The position numbers were made by a program, and so were the translations under genes. 64,000 nucleotides of DNA from an uncultured Bacteroidales bacterium (GTDB taxonomy: Bacteria > Bacteroidota > Bacteroidia > Bacteroidales > Paludibacteraceae), in assembly GCA_937891975.1 (NCBI GenBank), contig CALAUA010000015.1, positions 244,485-308,484 on the forward strand, in the 5' to 3' direction. Below the pieces are notes generated by a model. The model was not told the origin of the DNA. It searched no databases and saw only the letters and a program-made list of their open reading frames with translations. This document shows positions 1 through 6,919 of this stretch, in pieces (the stretch's first letter is position 1; every line of letters starts with the position of its first letter).

Positions 1-2
1 TT

Positions 3-1451
3 CATATCCTATCTACAGGTGGTCTTACTGTCGGTAATGGTGGAGTGATGAATGTTGCAAATAGCAGTATCACCATCGACAACACTCCAGAGGGCGCAGG
101 TTTCTTGCGAGTTGATCCTACAACTGCAAATAAGCCTGCTAAAGTGACTATCAATTATATAACTCAAGCATTTAATTCGGGTAATCCTCGCGACGAGATT
201 TGGCAATACATGGGTGCGCCTGGCAACGACATGGATATTGTGACAGATGAGGACAAGACACTGATTTATCATTGGAGTGAGCAAAACGGTTGGGAGAAGC
301 AAGCAAGTGAGCAACTAACTCCTTTTGCGGGATACGTGTTCACGCAGAACAAGGGAACTGCGTCCAATCCTCAAGCAGAGTTTAATATTACAGCTACTCC
401 TATCGTAGAAAATCAAACGATTACACTCACTTGCACATCTAGCGGTATGCGAGGCAGCAATCTCTTTGTCAATAGTTTTCTCGCACCAATTGATTTGGCT
501 ACCTTCGATGATAAGGACTTTACTGATGGAGTAGAACAAACATTCTACCTATACAATTCGGGCTCATGGAATCAATGGCAAAATCAAGGTGGAGCAGATA
601 ATGTAATGAAGCATGGTGTCTCTCCGGGACAATACTATGCCTTAAGCACTAAAGGAGCGGAGTTGATGGATCCCCAGTATGACCAAACAACTATTCCTCC
701 CATGCAAGGTGTATATGTAGTAGCTACGAAAGATAGAGCTAGTATTATGCTAGATTATACTAAGCATGTTTACGCAGCAGAGGCGAGAAACCAAGCCATG
801 CGGGCACCTCAACGACAAGACGATAATTTCAAACGAGTACGTCTACAAGTGAGCGGTAAGAATAGTGGTGCAGATCGTATGTATGTCATTCAGCATAATG
901 AATGTACATCGGGCTATGATAATGGTTATGATGCGAAAAATATGCCTGTCGAGTCTCAAGTTAGTATCTATACTAGCGAGGTAGAGGGGCAGATGGAGAT
1001 TTCTGTATCAGACAAGATTGACAGTACCTATATCGGATTTCGTGCTGGTGCAGATAGTGAATACACGCTACGGATAACTTCGGTAGTGGGAGATTATCTA
1101 TATATCAAAGACTTGGATAATCAGACACTAATATCTGTTTATGATGGTGAGGAATACACATTCAGTGCAGAACCTAACTCTGTTAATGATAGACGATTCT
1201 TGTTGTTAGACCAGCGTTCGGATGATGTGTCCACTGACGAACCAGAAGTGCGAGTGTATGTACATGATAAGATGGCGCATGTGCTAGGAGCACCTATTGG
1301 TAGTGATATGGTTATCTATACTATTGGTGGTGTGGCAATTACTAATTATACTATAGAGTGTACGCCATCTGTTGTGGATTTGTCTTCCTTACCAACAGGT
1401 GTATATGTGCTGCGCATTAATGACAAGGCATTTAAGTGTGTTTGTAAATAA
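3..1451 (+). CDS. Secreted protein with T9SS-type C-terminal sorting domain (5' truncated)
   Basis: The reading frame is open from base 3 with no stop upstream of the first in-frame GTG/ATG (45-50), so the gene begins outside the window and only its last 480 or so codons are seen. The visible part is Asn/Thr/Ser-rich beta-type sequence with no enzyme motif I recognise. The last 75 residues look like a type IX secretion C-terminal domain: a short strand VRVYVHD, then a segment like IYTIGGV, then LSSLPTGVYVLRI and a basic end. From the family, such domains direct export across the outer membrane by T9SS, and PorU and PorV, which process them, are encoded later in the window. The next gene starts 17 bases downstream. 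The cargo role is inferred; the molecular function is unknown. Confidence 0.75.
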   Translation, partial: HILSTGGLTVGNGGVMNVANSSITIDNTPEGAGFLRVDPTTANKPAKVTINYITQAFNSGNPRDEIWQYMGAPGNDMDIVTDEDKTLIYHWSEQNGWEKQASEQLTPFAGYVFTQNKGTASNPQAEFNITATPIVENQTITLTCTSSGMRGSNLFVNSFLAPIDLATFDDKDFTDGVEQTFYLYNSGSWNQWQNQGGADNVMKHGVSPGQYYALSTKGAELMDPQYDQTTIPPMQGVYVVATKDRASIMLDYTKHVYAAEARNQAMRAPQRQDDNFKRVRLQVSGKNSGADRMYVIQHNECTSGYDNGYDAKNMPVESQVSIYTSEVEGQMEISVSDKIDSTYIGFRAGADSEYTLRITSVVGDYLYIKDLDNQTLISVYDGEEYTFSAEPNSVNDRRFLLLDQRSDDVSTDEPEVRVYVHDKMAHVLGAPIGSDMVIYTIGGVAITNYTIECTPSVVDLSSLPTGVYVLRINDKAFKCVCK

Positions 1452-1468
1452 GATTTTTAAGGTAAAAT

Positions 1469-1924
1469 TTGAAACGATTATGCATCATATTGCTTTTACT
1501 ATGCCCATTGATTAATGGGGGAATCTTGCATGCGCAACTATATAGCACTTCATCCAGTAGGTATCATTCATATACTACTGGGGGGAACGCTATCGCACCA
1601 GCACCATATCAGTTCCATTCAACGAGTTCTTACAGAGCAACCATAACTCAGAACCAGACTTCATCTACTGCGCCCTTCGTTGTAGCCAATGGTACAATCA
1701 AAACAATTGCCAGTTCTGTGAAGGGTGGAGTGTTACTTGGTAATGCAAATAATTCAAGCGAGGGGTATATTCCCACTACACAGGATGGTACTCCTGTGAT
1801 ACCTGGCGTTCCAGATACTCCTATTGGTGACGGTTGGGATGTAGCAGTGTTCTTACTCCTTCTATGTGCAGCATATGCCATATACCTAAAACGGAAAAGT
1901 GAAAACGGAAAAGTGAAAGGATAA
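1469..1924 (+). CDS. Small envelope protein, signal peptide and C-terminal membrane segment
   Basis: 151 residues, function not recognised. The N-terminus MKRLCIILLLLCPLINGG ending near HAQ is a convincing signal peptide. The middle is Ser/Thr/Asn-rich and low in complexity. Residues about 124-141 (VAVFLLLLCAAYAIYL) form one membrane helix followed by a short basic tail. There is no ATG or GTG in frame near the front, and TTG at 1469 is the only start that keeps the signal peptide. The gene lies 17 bases after the preceding T9SS-type cargo gene and ends just before a strong terminator, so the two are probably co-transcribed. The last codons (1888-1915) consist of 7-bp units (aaaacgg, aaaagtg, repeated), so the C-terminus belongs to the heptad repeats seen throughout the window. 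Confidence 0.6.
   Translation: MKRLCIILLLLCPLINGGILHAQLYSTSSSRYHSYTTGGNAIAPAPYQFHSTSSYRATITQNQTSSTAPFVVANGTIKTIASSVKGGVLLGNANNSSEGYIPTTQDGTPVIPGVPDTPIGDGWDVAVFLLLLCAAYAIYLKRKSENGKVKG
1888..1915 (+). repeat. Heptad repeat forming the tail of the 151-aa gene
   Basis: Four 7-bp units read aaaacgg, aaaagtg, aaaacgg, aaaagtg. They encode the lysine-rich end KRKSENGKVKG. Confidence 0.7.
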
Positions 1925-1960
1925 TAAAAAAGTTCGGCAGAATATGCCGAACTTTTTTAT
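1925..1960. terminator. Bidirectional intrinsic terminator
   Basis: A perfect 9-bp stem, AGTTCGGCA (1931-1939) with TGCCGAACT (1945-1953), has a 5-nt loop. A run of A lies to the left and a run of T to the right, so it can end transcription of the upstream + gene and of the convergent pfkA operon on the - strand. Confidence 0.9.
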
Positions 1961-1984
1961 TATCTATGCGATATCTTCACCAGA

Positions 1985-2968
1985 CTAGATACTTAACACC
2001 TGCAGTGCGGTCCACTTATCATCATTGATATCCTTCTTTTGTTTGATAGCTTTGCTCAGTGGCACATAGTCTATTTCACCATTCTTCACGCCTACCATAA
2101 TATTACGTTGGTCTTCCAATAGTGCCTGTACGGCAGCTATACCCATACGCGAAGCCAAAATGCGGTCACTCGCTGAAGGTGAACCACCGCGTTGTAAGTG
2201 TCCTAAGATTGTTACGCGTGAACTAAACTCTGGGTGAGCTTCTTCCATCATCTTAGCCACTGCTTGCGCACCACCTTCTATCGCATGCTCTTGCACAAGC
2301 ACAATACTCGAGTTCTTACTCTTGCGTTTGCCCTGACCAATAGCTGCCTCAATCTGCTCAATAATCGTAGCACGCTCAGGGATGATAGCTGCCTCTGCAC
2401 CTGCTGCAATAGCAGCATTCAAGGTTAAGAAACCTGCATCACGACCCATCACTTCTACCAAGAAGACGCGCTCGTGGCTAGTAGCCGTATCGCGCAGAAT
2501 ATCTACGCAGTTCATGATAGTATTGAGCGCAGTGTCATAGCCGATAGTAGCATCTGTACCCCAGAGGTCATTGTCAATTGTGCCTGGGATACCTACCACA
2601 GGGATATTAAACTCTTGTGCAAACAATCTACCACCGGTAAACGAACCATCACCACCAATCACAATCAAAGCGTCAATCTCTTCACGCTTAATGGTTTCGT
2701 ATGCTTGTTGGCGTCCCTCTTGAGTGGTGAATTCTGCACAACGAGCCGACTTAATAATCGTACCACCACGTTGAATAATACCACTCACATCTTGCGTAGT
2801 AAACTCTTTGACTTCGCCATCTATAAGTCCCTTATAACCACGATAGATGGCTTTTACTCTAATATCATTGGATATGGCTGCACGCGTCACTGCGCGCAAA
2901 GCTGCATTCATTCCCGGTGCATCGCCTCCAGAGGTGAGGACACCAATTGTTTTAGGTTTAAATTCCAT
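1985..2968 (-). CDS. pfkA: ATP-dependent 6-phosphofructokinase
   Basis: 327 residues, the usual length for bacterial PfkA. It phosphorylates fructose 6-phosphate to fructose 1,6-bisphosphate in cytoplasmic glycolysis. Visible motifs are the nucleotide-binding GVLTSGGDAPGMN at 9-21, GGDGS at 105-109, catalytic PGTIDND at 128-134 and MGRDAG at 174-179. Gly in GGDGS, where PPi enzymes have Asp, marks the ATP-using type, in contrast to the PPi-type enzyme encoded at 17212. It is the last gene of the porQ-cmk-ispH-pfkA run, 31 bases after ispH, and ends at a shared terminator. The start MEFKPKTIGVLTSGGD is the natural one for the family. Confidence 0.95.
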   Translation of the reverse strand: MEFKPKTIGVLTSGGDAPGMNAALRAVTRAAISNDIRVKAIYRGYKGLIDGEVKEFTTQDVSGIIQRGGTIIKSARCAEFTTQEGRQQAYETIKREEIDALIVIGGDGSFTGGRLFAQEFNIPVVGIPGTIDNDLWGTDATIGYDTALNTIMNCVDILRDTATSHERVFLVEVMGRDAGFLTLNAAIAAGAEAAIIPERATIIEQIEAAIGQGKRKSKNSSIVLVQEHAIEGGAQAVAKMMEEAHPEFSSRVTILGHLQRGGSPSASDRILASRMGIAAVQALLEDQRNIMVGVKNGEIDYVPLSKAIKQKKDINDDKWTALQVLSI

Positions 2969-2999
2969 ATATTCTTACCATTAAACTATAAACTTTCAA

Positions 3000-3908
3000 C
3001 TATAGGCGCTTTGCGCCGTTCTCTAAACTGCAGCGAAGCTGCTCCATCAACCACTTGGGAGTAGAAGTGGCTCCGCAGATGCCCACTCGCTCTGCCTTGT
3101 GGCATTGCTGCAGTATCTCAGGGGTGAGGTCTGCTTCACTACTCACAAAAACTGTGCTAGAGTTCACTTCCAAACAATGATTGTATAGCACTTTTGCATT
3201 CGATGACTTCTTTCCTCCTACAAACACCACCACATCGTTACTACGAGCAAAGTCCTGCAACTTCTTCACGCGATTAGCCACATTCCTGCAAATAGTATCG
3301 TGATATTCGAATACTGTCTCCTGACTCCCGACTCCCGACTCCTGATACCCAATATCCAATCTCCGCTTTCTGATTTCTTCCACAATTTCCCGAAACTCCT
3401 CTACAGATTTGGTGGTTTGCGAGAATAGATATATCGAACGTGTATAATCCAGTTTATTCAAATCATGTTTACTTTCAATCACGATAGCAGTATTATTGGT
3501 CTGTCCTTCCAGTCCAATCACCTCGGCATGTCCTTTCTTACCGAAAATCACGATTTGTGCACCAGTGCCATGGTGTTGCAGATACGTATCACGAATACGT
3601 TTTTGCAGGTGCAATACCACTGGGCAAGAAGCATCTATTATCTCTATATTATTGCGTTTGGCGATATGATAGGTACTAGGCGGTTCTCCGTGTGCGCGCA
3701 ACAATACACGCACATTACGTAAGGTGCGAAGATCATCATAATCTATCGTCTCTAATCCCAGTTTTTCCAGTCGCTCCACTTCTTGACCGTTGTGCACAAT
3801 ATCCCCAAGGCAGAAGAGTGCCCCCTTCTGCAGTTCACGTTCGGCAGTCTCAATAGCAGTAGTCACTCCGAAGCAAAATCCCGAATTATCATCAATCGTA
3901 ACCTTCAT
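3000..3908 (-). CDS. ispH: 4-hydroxy-3-methylbut-2-enyl diphosphate reductase
   Basis: 302 residues. IspH carries out the last step of the MEP isoprenoid pathway with a [4Fe-4S] cluster, producing IPP and DMAPP. Cluster cysteines are visible at C12 (SGFCFGV), C94 (DASCPVV) and in the C-terminal CGATSTP region, and substrate-contact histidines at H38, H72 (AHGEPP) and H126. Two oddities relate to repeats. Residues about 187-197 (YQESGVGSQE) are an extra loop encoded by 7-bp units at 3318-3366. The C-terminus ENGAKRL is encoded by a mini-hairpin (3003-3021). The gene sits between cmk and pfkA in one operon; ispF of the same pathway is at 50144. Confidence 0.95.
   Translation of the reverse strand: MKVTIDDNSGFCFGVTTAIETAERELQKGALFCLGDIVHNGQEVERLEKLGLETIDYDDLRTLRNVRVLLRAHGEPPSTYHIAKRNNIEIIDASCPVVLHLQKRIRDTYLQHHGTGAQIVIFGKKGHAEVIGLEGQTNNTAIVIESKHDLNKLDYTRSIYLFSQTTKSVEEFREIVEEIRKRRLDIGYQESGVGSQETVFEYHDTICRNVANRVKKLQDFARSNDVVVFVGGKKSSNAKVLYNHCLEVNSSTVFVSSEADLTPEILQQCHKAERVGICGATSTPKWLMEQLRCSLENGAKRL
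3003..3021. repeat. Mini-hairpin repeat overlapping the ispH stop
   Basis: TAG-GCGC-TTT-GCGC-CGTTC, a variant of the TAG-stem-loop-stem'-GTCC module. It lies at the very end of ispH and encodes its last residues. Confidence 0.6.
3318..3366. repeat. In-frame heptad repeat inside ispH
   Basis: Seven consecutive 7-bp units: ctcctga, ctcccga, ctcccga, ctcctga, tacccaa, tatccaa, tctccgc. They encode a loop (ESGVGSQE) that the family does not normally have, just before the conserved DTIC motif. Confidence 0.75.
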
Positions 3909-3914
3909 CCCTCG

Positions 3915-3986
3915 CCTTTAACCTCTAACCTTTAACCTCTAACCTATAGCCCGAAGGGCGTCCTATAGCTCGCCCTGCGAGCGTCC
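3915..3986. repeat. Heptad array plus two mini-hairpins (ispH-cmk junction)
   Basis: Five 7-bp units at 3915-3949 (cctttaa, cctctaa, cctttaa, cctctaa, cctatag) run into hairpin TAG-CCC-GAA-GGG-CGTCC (3947-3963). A second hairpin follows at 3966-3986 with arms GCTCGC/GCGAGC and loop CCT. The second hairpin encodes the last residues of cmk. Confidence 0.8.
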
Positions 3987-4649
3987 TTTAAACACATCAA
4001 TAATATGCTCCATCTGTTCCTCACGCGTCATCTTGCTATTGTCCACTACAATGGCATCATCTGCCTGACGCAGCGGACTCTCCGCACGGTGTGTGTCGCG
4101 ATAGTCGCGGTCGTTCACATCAGCCAATACTTCTTCCCAAACTGGCTTTTCGCCCTTCGCTTCCAATTCCTTGAATCGACGCTCTGCACGCACTTCGGGC
4201 GAAGCGGTAAGAAATAGCTTAAGTTCTGCGTTAGGAAATACCACTGTACCAATATCCCTACCATCCATCACAATACCTTTTTTCTCGCCCATCGCTTGCT
4301 GTTGTGCCACCAAGAACGCACGCACCTCTTTAATGGTAGAGATTTGCGAAGCCAAGTTGCCTATCTCTAGTGTACGAATCTGCGATTCTACATCCTCGCC
4401 ATTCAGCGTCACATGCTGACCATCTGCAGTTTGAATAAAACCAATGTGTACATTCTCCAATTGCGCTAGCAGGTCCATGTCTCTGGATTCCCGATTCGCG
4501 ACACCTATACGCTGTGCATATAGCGCCACAGCGCGGTACATCGCTCCTGTATCTACATAGGTATAACCCGCATACTTTGCCAGTGCTTTGGCAATAGTAG
4601 ATTTCCCACAAGATGAATAGCCATCAATGGCTACAATGATTGGTTGCAT
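3963..4649 (-). CDS. cmk: Cytidylate kinase
   Basis: 228 residues. Cmk phosphorylates CMP and dCMP using ATP. The N-terminus IIVAIDGYSSCGKSTIAKALA carries the P-loop (residues about 11-18). YVDTGAMYRAVAL follows at 31-43, and MDGRDIGTVVFPNAELKLFLTA and the RxxRR lid motif are present, all diagnostic for CMP kinase. The last seven residues, GRSQGEL, are encoded by a repeat hairpin (3966-3986), so the true ancestral end was probably nearby and was replaced. It is preceded by porQ (73-base gap holding heptad units) and followed by ispH. Confidence 0.95.
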   Translation of the reverse strand: MQPIIVAIDGYSSCGKSTIAKALAKYAGYTYVDTGAMYRAVALYAQRIGVANRESRDMDLLAQLENVHIGFIQTADGQHVTLNGEDVESQIRTLEIGNLASQISTIKEVRAFLVAQQQAMGEKKGIVMDGRDIGTVVFPNAELKLFLTASPEVRAERRFKELEAKGEKPVWEEVLADVNDRDYRDTHRAESPLRQADDAIVVDNSKMTREEQMEHIIDVFKGRSQGEL

Positions 4650-4690
4650 ATCGTTTGTTGCTTTATGTTTATGTTGATTAGTCTTTGTTC

Positions 4691-4725
4691 TTGGTTCCTG
4701 ACTCCTGACTCCTGCCTCTTGATTA
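4691..4725. repeat. Heptad array in the porQ-cmk spacer
   Basis: 7-bp units ttggttc, ctgactc, ctgactc, ctgcctc, ttgatta. The sequence family is the same as the insertions inside ispH and murF-alr. Confidence 0.75.
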
Positions 4726-5739
4726 TTTCAAAAAACTATTAATATCGGTCGATAGCGATACCTGATAAGTAAAGTTACTCTTCGTGTATTGGCTCATAGC
4801 GAACCCAAGGCGGAACTTGTATATTTTTACTCCTGCACCAAAAGCAAATCCCGCCAAACTGCGGACATCTGTCAAGTTCATCTCTGCTTGACGACGGTGG
4901 TTATAGCTGAGTGTAAAATAAAATTTCTCACTTTTAGGCACAATGTCTATAGCCCAAATCGTATGGCGGAAGAGCATGTCATACCATTTCACTTCTTCGT
5001 TTTGAGGTGCAATGTTCCAGCGTTGCAAATTGTGTGCTGTCAGAGAAAATCGCAAGGGAGCATGTTCAAGACGATAACTTAGTCCCAATTCCAGATTCAA
5101 TGGCAGCATCTCAGTGTGCTGACCAAAGTCTTCCTCGTAAAATGCCTTCAATTGCCAACCTATATTGCGCAATACCAGTCCAATATGCAAACTGCTGTCA
5201 GGTGTTTGAAAATGTCCACCCACATCCGCGCCAAGGGCAAAACTAGTATATCGCTCATATACGCTGAAAATAGGCTTGAGTGTTGCTCCCACACGGAACA
5301 TAGGACCCAACTGACGGGCATACATCAAGTTCACACAAATATCCTTGGCTCCAAAAGTAGTGCCAAGCAAGTTGCCCATCTCATCGGCATACTGCATTTG
5401 CCCATAATCTAAGTAATGTACTGCAGCACCAAAGTAATTATCCTTATAGTTATGACCATACATCACACTACCAAACATAGTTCCCGCAAGGTAGTACGCG
5501 TAGTTCATTTGCAGCACCTTATCTGTGTGCGCGGTCAATAGAGCAGGGTTCACAAATGCCATACTGATATCATCATCAGCTATAGCCACATTCTCACCTC
5601 CCAAAGCGTTTAGGCGCGAAGAGGCTGGCAAATTCAAGAAGTTGAATACACCACTTCCTGCCCCCTTAATCTGTGCGTGAAGAGGAGCAGTCATACCAAA
5701 CCCAATCAACAATATGTATATGATTTTAAATTTCTTCAT
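4723..5739 (-). CDS. porQ: Type IX secretion system protein PorQ
   Basis: About 339 residues from the MKKFKIIYILL start; an in-frame ATG five codons upstream would also be possible but weakens the signal peptide. After the signal peptide (end near HAQI), the segment FNFLNLPASSRLNALGGENVAIADDDISMAFVNPALL is the hallmark N-terminus of PorQ/PorV-type outer-membrane barrels. The rest is amphipathic beta-barrel sequence ending in aromatic strands. From the family, PorQ is an outer-membrane component of T9SS with the attachment/sortase machinery. It heads the operon porQ-cmk-ispH-pfkA, an arrangement I recall from other Bacteroidales. A well-spaced promoter lies at 5774-5805. PorU and PorV are encoded 45 kb away in this window. 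Confidence 0.88.
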   Translation of the reverse strand: MKKFKIIYILLIGFGMTAPLHAQIKGAGSGVFNFLNLPASSRLNALGGENVAIADDDISMAFVNPALLTAHTDKVLQMNYAYYLAGTMFGSVMYGHNYKDNYFGAAVHYLDYGQMQYADEMGNLLGTTFGAKDICVNLMYARQLGPMFRVGATLKPIFSVYERYTSFALGADVGGHFQTPDSSLHIGLVLRNIGWQLKAFYEEDFGQHTEMLPLNLELGLSYRLEHAPLRFSLTAHNLQRWNIAPQNEEVKWYDMLFRHTIWAIDIVPKSEKFYFTLSYNHRRQAEMNLTDVRSLAGFAFGAGVKIYKFRLGFAMSQYTKSNFTYQVSLSTDINSFLK

Positions 5740-5773
5740 TTGTGAGCAAAACAACCCAAACTATTTCAAATTA

Positions 5774-5805
5774 CAAAAGTACTACTTTTTTTGCAAACGC
5801 GCAAA
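5774..5805 (-). promoter_or_regulatory. Bacteroidota promoter for porQ operon
   Basis: Read on the - strand: TTTG (5802-5805), 20 bases, TACTTTTG (5774-5781). Transcription would start about 25-30 bases before the porQ start codon. Confidence 0.8.
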
Positions 5806-5872
5806 TTTTTCCATCAACCTACCGCACTTTTTAAGTTAATTTTATATTGTACAGCAGTTTTTGGTGCTTTAA

Positions 5873-5905
5873 TTTGGTCAAACGAAATATATTTCGTACC
5901 TTTGC
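5873..5905 (+). promoter_or_regulatory. Bacteroidota promoter for frdCAB
   Basis: TTTG at 5873-5876, 20-base spacer, TACCTTTGC at 5897-5905. An A-rich leader of about 65 bases precedes frdC. Confidence 0.85.
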
Positions 5906-5976
5906 ATGTTCATTGTGTACATTGCCGAAAAATACATAAAACTAACTAAATAAAAACAACAAAAATCAAAAAACTT

Positions 5977-6702
5977 ATGTGGTTAAAAGATTCATCTATT
6001 GGTCGTAAGCTCGTTATGAGTATTTCGGGCTTGGGCTTGGTCTTCTTCCTGCTTTTCCATGGCTGCATGAACTTGGCTTTGGTGTTCTCGGAGGAGGCTT
6101 ACAACTGGATTTGCTCCGTTTTGGGCGCAAATTGGTATGCATTGGTAGCAACATTGGGCTTGGGCGCACTCGTGCTCATTCACTTCCTCTATGCTATCTA
6201 TCTGACAATCCAAAACCGTATGGCTCGCGGTAAAGACCGCTATGCGGTTACTGCTAAGCGCGAAGGCGTTGAGTGGGAGTCTGAGAACATGCTCGTTCTT
6301 GGCGTTGTGGTGATTGGTTTCCTCGTTCTCCACTTGGCTAACTTCTGGTTCAAGATGCAGTTTACTGAGATTATGCACATGTGCGGTGCTGAGGACTTTG
6401 CAGTAGCTACTTTTGGTACTGTTTATGCTCCAACTGATGGTGCTGGTATGGTAAAAGCGTTGTTCACTACTCCTATCTGGGGTCAAGTGTACTGCGTATT
6501 GTACCTCGTATGGTTGACCGCTTTGTGGTTCCACCTCCGTCATGGCGTATGGTCTGCTCTCCACACTATGGGCTTCAACAACCTCATATGGATGAAGCGC
6601 GTGAAAGTGATTAGCGCTGTGGTAGCAACTTTGGTTGCAGGTCTCTTCGCTATCGTAGTTCTCTACTATCTTGGCTACGGTATCGGCATGCTCCTCGCAT
6701 AA
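5977..6702 (+). CDS. frdC: Fumarate reductase/succinate dehydrogenase cytochrome b subunit
   Basis: 241 residues with five hydrophobic helices, the size and shape of the diheme cytochrome b membrane anchor found in Bacteroidota, Wolinella and Bacillus complexes. It starts MWLKDSSIGRKLVMSISGLGLVFFLLFHGCMNL, a conserved opening with the first heme-ligand histidine in FHGCMN; further helix histidines appear in IHFLY, LHLANFW and HLRHGVWSA. It passes electrons between menaquinol and the flavoprotein/iron-sulfur subunits encoded next. Start ATG follows an A-rich leader. In fermentative Bacteroidales the complex mainly reduces fumarate, but sequence alone does not settle direction, so sdhC is an equally fair name. 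Codon use is strongly biased, as in highly expressed genes. Confidence 0.93.
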   Translation: MWLKDSSIGRKLVMSISGLGLVFFLLFHGCMNLALVFSEEAYNWICSVLGANWYALVATLGLGALVLIHFLYAIYLTIQNRMARGKDRYAVTAKREGVEWESENMLVLGVVVIGFLVLHLANFWFKMQFTEIMHMCGAEDFAVATFGTVYAPTDGAGMVKALFTTPIWGQVYCVLYLVWLTALWFHLRHGVWSALHTMGFNNLIWMKRVKVISAVVATLVAGLFAIVVLYYLGYGIGMLLA

Positions 6703-6919
6703 AATAAGTGCCTGTGGCACGAACAATGGCGGCACAGCCGCGAAAATGGCTAAAGCGAAAATGGTCTTCGACGTAAAAGTACGAGAATATACTAATTTCG
6801 TGAGCAAATCGAACCATTTTCATGAGCAAAGCGAATCATTTTCGTGAGCGAAGCGAGCCACTTTCGTGAGCCTACAGGCGAACCAATAACAATTTTTTGC
6901 ATAAAAAATTCAAAAACAT
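6703..6919. repeat. Repeat-filled frdC-frdA spacer
   Basis: Starts with hairpins GTGCC-TGT-GGCAC and GCGGC-ACA-GCCGC. Four imperfect copies of a unit of about 22 bases then follow (core tttcgtgagc..agcgaacc) between 6797 and 6887; the last copy contains GCCTACAGGC. No gene or promoter was seen. It must be transcribed as part of frdCAB unless a cryptic promoter exists. Confidence 0.7.

Noticed and set aside
3915..3949. Telomere-like repeat (cctttaa/cctctaa; also gggttta at 17033)
   Set aside because: Only a few imperfect units in the middle of an operon. They fit the general heptad pattern, not a chromosome end.
6703..6919. Insertion sequence or mobile element remnants
   Set aside because: No transposase fragments, terminal inverted repeats or target duplications were seen here or anywhere in the window.
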